Origin: Dechloromonas sp.
GTDB lineage: Bacteria > Pseudomonadota > Gammaproteobacteria > Burkholderiales > Rhodocyclaceae
Assembly (NCBI GenBank): GCA_028687035.1
Contig: JAQUAX010000014.1
Location: forward strand, 1-64,000
Length of the DNA: 64,000 nucleotides
Reading direction: 5' to 3'
The notes beneath the pieces were generated by a model that saw nothing but the letters and a program-made list of their open reading frames with translations, was not told where the DNA came from and ran no database searches. Numbering within the stretch: position 1 is the first letter of the stretch; each line of letters opens with the position of its first letter. Below are positions 58,514 to 64,000 of the stretch, in pieces. Made by a program: the position numbers and the translations under genes.

Positions 58514-58798
58514 CTACTCAGACTTTGAGTCAGGCTTTGAATTCGATAGCACATAGCCAGCAACGGTGCCCAAAAGCGCAGCAAGAGTTTCAGTCTTGAA
58601 ATCTGTCAGAAGCGCCAACATGAATAGCACCGGCAGAAACAGAACAATGCCAATGGCACGAAGCGTGTTCGGGCCAAACCCTTGGTTCATAGCCTTTAGG
58701 CGGCAATAGATTCGGTTTAGGCCGTAGATCATGGCTATCACGGCGCCGATGACTGCAAAAACCTTGAGCCAAGCCATAACAAGTTGAGGATTTTCCAT
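58514..58798 (-). CDS. Small membrane protein (second cassette gene)
   Basis: The 94-residue protein starts MENPQLVMAWLKVFAVIGAV and has two or three hydrophobic segments (AVIGAVIAMIYGLNRIY, AIGIVLFLPVLFMLALL, TLAALLGTVAGYVLS) with a polar C-terminus (SKPDSKSE). No family is recognised. It lies between the disrupted first cassette gene (five bases away) and the attC site, the usual position of a cassette ORF, and has lower GC than the chromosome. ATG 58798 is chosen because the upstream extension lacks membrane character; the Shine-Dalgarno is weak (GAGTGGA). Confidence 0.6.
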   Translation of the reverse strand: MENPQLVMAWLKVFAVIGAVIAMIYGLNRIYCRLKAMNQGFGPNTLRAIGIVLFLPVLFMLALLTDFKTETLAALLGTVAGYVLSNSKPDSKSE

Positions 58799-59080
58799 TC
58801 CACTCACCCACCGGTAACAAGAGCGTAGATGCCATACAAAAAGAAGCCGAGCGCAACCATTTCTCCAAATGGAATCCAGAAGACGAGCGCCCAAACGATA
58901 ATGCCGCCAACAAAAGCGCCGACCCCGAAGGCGTTAGCCACCCCTTTCACGGCGCCGCCGAACACCGCCAGGAAGACGAGTAGTTGAAGAAGGAATACTC
59001 CGAGCCCTATGGCGATGCCTAGGGAAACTCTGCACAAGTAAGCGTCATGCAGCCTGATTTGAGAGAATAGCGCCATTGTC

Positions 59081-60085
59081 ATGATGCCGACCGAACAGAT
59101 GAAACGGATGAAGCAACTGAGCCTGGCTGAGACGGGTTTTCTGCCGAAAGCGGGGAAACAAACCCGGAAGGCAGTGTTTCTGGCGGAGATGGAAACGGTC
59201 GTTCCGTGGTCGCGTCTGGAAGGTTTGATCGAACCGTTCTACCCGAAGAAGGGGAATGGCCGCCCGCCGATGCCGCTGGGGACGATGCTGCGGATTCACG
59301 TCATGCAGCAATGGTTTGGCTACTCTGATCCGGCGATGGAAGAAGCCTTGCACGATGTGCCGCTGCTGCGGCAGTTTGCCGGGCTGGATGCTTTCGAAGA
59401 TGTCATGCCGGACGAAAGCACCATTCTTCGCTTCCGTCACTTGCTGGAGAAGCACGATCTGGCAGTGGCGATCTTTGCTGAAGTCAGCGCGGTGCTGTCG
59501 GAGAAAGGCTTGTCGATGAAGCGTGGCACGGTCGTTGATGCCACGCTGATTGCCGCCCCCAGTTCGACCAAGAACGAAGACAAGAAGCGCGACCCTGAGA
59601 TGACCCAAACCAAGAAAGGCAACCAGTGGTACTTCGGGATGAAGGCGCATATCGGTGTCGATGCCGAGAGCGGCTTGATTCATACCGTGGCATGCACGAC
59701 CGCCAAGGTAGCGGACGTCACGATGATGGAAGACTGCCTGCACGGGGAAGAGGAAATTGCCTTGGGTGATCGGGGTTATCACAAGATGAACCGGACGATT
59801 GAGCACTTCGCGAAGGAAGGCGATCTGTCGGTGCTGACGCCGACCAAGAAACCGGCGGGTGGCGAACTGACCGATGAGCAGAAAGCGTTCAACCGGATGC
59901 TGTCGGCGGTGCGGGCGATTGTTGAACACCCGTTCCGGGTGGTGAAGCGCCAGTTTGGTTTCGTGAAGGTTCGTTATCGCGGTTTGGTGAAGAACACCGG
60001 GCAGATCGTGACGCTGTTTGCGCTGGCGAATTTGTGGCTGGCGCGCAAACGATTGTTGCCCTTGCTGGGCGAGGTACGCCCGTGA
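59081..60085 (+). CDS. IS5-group DDE transposase
   Basis: The 334-residue protein carries an intact IS5-type catalytic core: the first Asp in GTVVDATLI, second Asp in ALGDRGYHK, and Glu in the Y/R-x3-E-x6-K pattern of VRAIVEHPFRVVKRQFG. It begins MMPTEQMKRMKQLSLAETGF; the second ATG at 59084 is an equally possible start. The frame is undisrupted, so the element may be active. It drives in the opposite direction to the cassette genes. Confidence 0.92.
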   Translation: MMPTEQMKRMKQLSLAETGFLPKAGKQTRKAVFLAEMETVVPWSRLEGLIEPFYPKKGNGRPPMPLGTMLRIHVMQQWFGYSDPAMEEALHDVPLLRQFAGLDAFEDVMPDESTILRFRHLLEKHDLAVAIFAEVSAVLSEKGLSMKRGTVVDATLIAAPSSTKNEDKKRDPEMTQTKKGNQWYFGMKAHIGVDAESGLIHTVACTTAKVADVTMMEDCLHGEEEIALGDRGYHKMNRTIEHFAKEGDLSVLTPTKKPAGGELTDEQKAFNRMLSAVRAIVEHPFRVVKRQFGFVKVRYRGLVKNTGQIVTLFALANLWLARKRLLPLLGEVRP

Positions 60086-60128
60086 AACAGGAAACAAGGG
60101 GAAAAACCCCGAAATTTCACGGTCAACG

Positions 60129-60158
60129 GTCGAAAATCGACTGTTTTTCATTTTTTTA
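60129..60158 (+). terminator. Weak terminator-like hairpin after the IS5 transposase
   Basis: GTCGA (60129-60133) and TCGAC (60137-60141) form a short stem followed by two T-rich runs (TGTTTTTC, then seven Ts). It lies inside the IS right end. Confidence 0.4.
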
Positions 60159-60287
60159 TGACAGCCTGCGCTGAAGTGGCGGGTTGTTCAGGGAATCCCT
60201 AGAACGCCGGCGGTTCCAGAAAGGATGGTAGTCAGGCGCTCTTTGAAATATTGGCCCAATCGCACGGCATAGCTCCTTTGCTCTAAC

Positions 60288-60541
60288 TAATGGTGGACGA
60301 CAAAACTGTCCAATATTCCGGCGCCTGTCCAATAAGCTGGAACACAGGACAAGCCGCAATCCTTACCTGCTGGGCGTTTTCAGGGAATAAGCATTTATGC
60401 AGCATGTGGGCAAGAGACTGAAACCGGACGGCTTGCCATTGTACTAATGACATTCATGCAATGGACATCTTGTTGAGCGTCTGCTTTGCAGGAATTTTCT
60501 GAACGGCGGGAGTTGGCCATCCCCCGCGATTTCCCAAGACG
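60288..60541. other. Low-GC flank upstream of the cassette with a 10-bp direct repeat
   Basis: No gene is recognised. CTGTCCAATA occurs twice (60306-60315 and 60325-60334), 19 bases apart centre to centre. This flank is where an attI site would lie (upstream of the first cassette gene on the minus strand), and attI sites contain direct repeats bound by integrase, but no other attI hallmark and no intI is seen. It also contains a GTTGAGC at 60472. Confidence 0.35.
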
Positions 60542-60567
60542 AAAAAATACCGGGGAGTCCCCCGGCA
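60542..60567 (-). terminator. Rho-independent terminator of katG
   Basis: On the minus strand GCCGGGG and CCCCGGT (one G-T pair) form a stem around GACT, followed by ATTTTTTC. It lies about 50 bases past the katG stop. Confidence 0.85.
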
Positions 60568-60615
60568 TCGTGTTGAGCTGCCGCCGGCCGCAGCCGGCGG
60601 ATTGCCTTGAACGCC

Positions 60616-63122
<2,507 letters not shown>

Positions 63123-64000
63123 TCAGCCTTCCAGGTACTCGACCATCAGCTGCGGCGTTTCGACGCCCATGTACTCGTTGATCGACAGCCGGTACGCGGC
63201 GCGGGTGCGGGCGCCGGGCTGCACGCTGAAATTGAACTGGATCGCCTCGATCCGCGTATTGCCCTTCTTCAGGCGCAGCTTCAGGTGCTTTTCCTTCAGC
63301 ACGCGCTGCTGCTCGACGTCGAACTCGTCGAGGAAGAGCGGCGCCGGGAAGCCCTGGCCCCAGATTTCGTTTTCGAGCAGGCGGGCGGTTTCCAGGCTGA
63401 TGTAGCCGCCCTCCAGTCCGCCGTCGGTTTCCAGCGTCCGGGTCAGGTCGGCCGGCGCCAGCAGTTCGCCGGCGACGTCGGCGAAGAGGTCGCGGAAGGT
63501 CGCGAAATCCTCGGCGCGCAGCGTCGCGCCGGCCGCCATCGCGTGGCCGCCGAAGCGCACCAGCAGGCCGGGGGCGCGCTTGGCGACGAGGTCGAGCGCA
63601 TCGCGCAGGTGCAGGCCGGGAATCGAGCGGCCCGAGCCCTTGATGATGCCGCCTTCGCCGGGCGCAAACGCGAACACCGGGCGGTGCAGGCGTTCCTTGA
63701 TGCGCGACGCCAGGATGCCGACGACGCCCTCGTGCCAGCTGTCGTCGAACAGTGCGATGCCGGGCGACGCGTCGTCGACGTCGGCGGCTTCGAGCAGCAG
63801 CAGCGCCTGTTCCTGCATGTCGGACTCGATCTCGCGCCGCTCGCGGTTCAGCGCGTCCATCTGCTGCGCGATGTTCAGCGCGCGTGCCGGGTCGTCGGTG
63901 ATCAGGCATTCGATGCCCAGGCGCATGTCGGCCAGCCGGCCGGCGGCATTCAGGCGCGGGCCGACGAAGAAGCCGAGGTCCATCGCCGTCGCCTTGCGCG
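63123..64000 (-). CDS. recJ: Single-stranded-DNA exonuclease RecJ, C-terminal part (window edge)
   Basis: About 292 codons are present; the gene continues beyond base 64000. The fragment includes DLGFFVGPRLNAAGRL, typical of the DHH-family RecJ, then the DHHA1 domain (SWHEGVVGILASRIKERL, GSGRSIPGLHLRDAL, RFGGHAMAAG) and the C-terminal OB-like domain (LKLRLKKGNTRIEAIQF). RecJ is a 5'-3' exonuclease in recombination and mismatch repair. The N-terminal DHH catalytic motifs lie outside the window. No start is in view. Confidence 0.93.
   Translation of the reverse strand, partial: RKATAMDLGFFVGPRLNAAGRLADMRLGIECLITDDPARALNIAQQMDALNRERREIESDMQEQALLLLEAADVDDASPGIALFDDSWHEGVVGILASRIKERLHRPVFAFAPGEGGIIKGSGRSIPGLHLRDALDLVAKRAPGLLVRFGGHAMAAGATLRAEDFATFRDLFADVAGELLAPADLTRTLETDGGLEGGYISLETARLLENEIWGQGFPAPLFLDEFDVEQQRVLKEKHLKLRLKKGNTRIEAIQFNFSVQPGARTRAAYRLSINEYMGVETPQLMVEYLEG

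Larger units (their letters stand above)
59023..60198 (+). mobile_element. IS5-group insertion sequence with CTAG target duplication
   Basis: The ends are imperfect inverted repeats: GGAAACTCTGCACAA at 59023-59037, and TTGTTCAGGGAATCC at 60184-60198. CTAG flanks the element on both sides (59019-59022 and 60199-60202), the YTAR duplication expected of IS5. The element is 1176 bp with one transposase gene. It interrupts the first cassette gene. Confidence 0.88.
58804..60265 (-). pseudogene. First cassette gene, small membrane protein split by an IS5-group element
   Basis: Two segments (60265-60203 and 59022-58804) join in frame once the IS5-group element (59023-60198) and one CTAG copy are removed. 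The result is a 93-residue protein beginning (M)RLGQYFKERLTTILSGT and continuing VLGIAIGLGVFLLQLLVF, with three hydrophobic helices. The reconstructed start is a GTG preceded by AAAGGAG at perfect spacing. In the present form a shorter frame beginning inside the IS could produce a chimera with an altered N-terminus. The function of the intact gene is unknown. It and the next gene may encode a two-component small membrane complex. Confidence 0.65.
58443..60286 (-). mobile_element. Complete single integron gene cassette interrupted by an IS5-group element
   Basis: The 3' boundary is the G/TT cut in the attC core at 58443/58442. The 5' boundary is GTTAGAGC (60287-60280, minus strand), which is perfectly complementary to the attC outer arm GCTCTAAC, as expected when both derive from one circular cassette. 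The cassette carries two small membrane-protein genes. Removing the 1176-bp IS and one CTAG copy leaves about 664 bases, a usual cassette size. No integrase gene is in the window. Confidence 0.78.

Noticed and set aside
59023-59082. A new start codon for the disrupted cassette gene inside the IS left end as a real gene start
   Set aside because: The first 20 residues would be encoded by the IS terminus; reconstruction without the IS gives a better frame with a strong Shine-Dalgarno, so the intact gene started upstream.

Overview
The window is high-GC bacterial DNA with dense, often translationally coupled genes. It looks like a chromosome segment of a betaproteobacterium, most likely of the Rhodocyclales (Azonexus/Dechloromonas/Azospira-like). 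This rests on gene content and order: a gntR-sdhCDAB-sdhE-gltA-sucAB-lpdA-zapE block divergent from mdh, NnrS/NsrR nitric-oxide genes, bacteriohemerythrin signalling, a one-chain NifJ and several PAS/GGDEF/EAL and histidine-kinase genes. The genus is inference; no rRNA, tRNA or CRISPR array was seen.

Layout. 1-685: end of an IS3-family element inserted into a lower-GC gene of unknown function. 675-16608: housekeeping and signalling genes (OsmC-YcaO fusion, rluA, FIST protein plus kinase, hemerythrin kinase, yjdM, UPF0178, MBL hydrolase, psd, rlmF, nnrS, nitronate monooxygenase, a porin-like/periplasmic-protein pair, truC). 16601-30368: the TCA-cycle region, with a perfect 16-bp palindrome between mdh and the divergent gntR gene. 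30414-35813: zapE, a secretin-like exported protein, then two divergent, translationally coupled operons around an NsrR-type operator. One is nsrR, a tyrosine phosphatase and an FmdE-like gene; the other is a DUF59 Fe-S factor, an NnrS-like membrane protein and a hemerythrin. This is a plausible nitric-oxide stress and repair unit. 35829-47111: a formyltransferase-GNAT pair, metY, mnmC, lysS, a large hybrid kinase, and prfB with its programmed +1 frameshift. 47317-55111: a sigma-54 promoter ahead of an unknown gene and a PAS-PAS-GGDEF-EAL protein, then nifJ with a dihydroorotate-dehydrogenase-like partner. 55122-58156: a STAS protein and an acyl-CoA ligase/ACP/GNAT operon.

58437-60287 is the most unusual stretch. 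It appears to be a single integron gene cassette far from any visible integrase. It carries two small membrane-protein genes on the minus strand followed by a 69-bp attC with canonical pairing arms, and the 5' cassette boundary (GTTAGAGC) is exactly complementary to the attC outer arm. An IS5-group element with a CTAG target duplication has split the first cassette gene, and removing it restores one open frame behind a strong Shine-Dalgarno. The window closes with katG, its terminator and an upstream OxyR-like operator, and the 3' part of recJ.

How the genes work together: sdhCDAB, sdhE, gltA, sucAB, lpdA and mdh cover most of the oxidative TCA cycle, and the GntR regulator is placed to control mdh and itself. 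nsrR, the DUF59 factor, the hemerythrin and both NnrS-type proteins fit defence against nitrosative stress. The acyl-CoA ligase, ACP and GNAT probably form an acyl-activating unit with acetylation control. Families are assigned from motifs and length; substrates of the kinases, porin-like protein, formyltransferase, ligase and cassette genes cannot be read from sequence.
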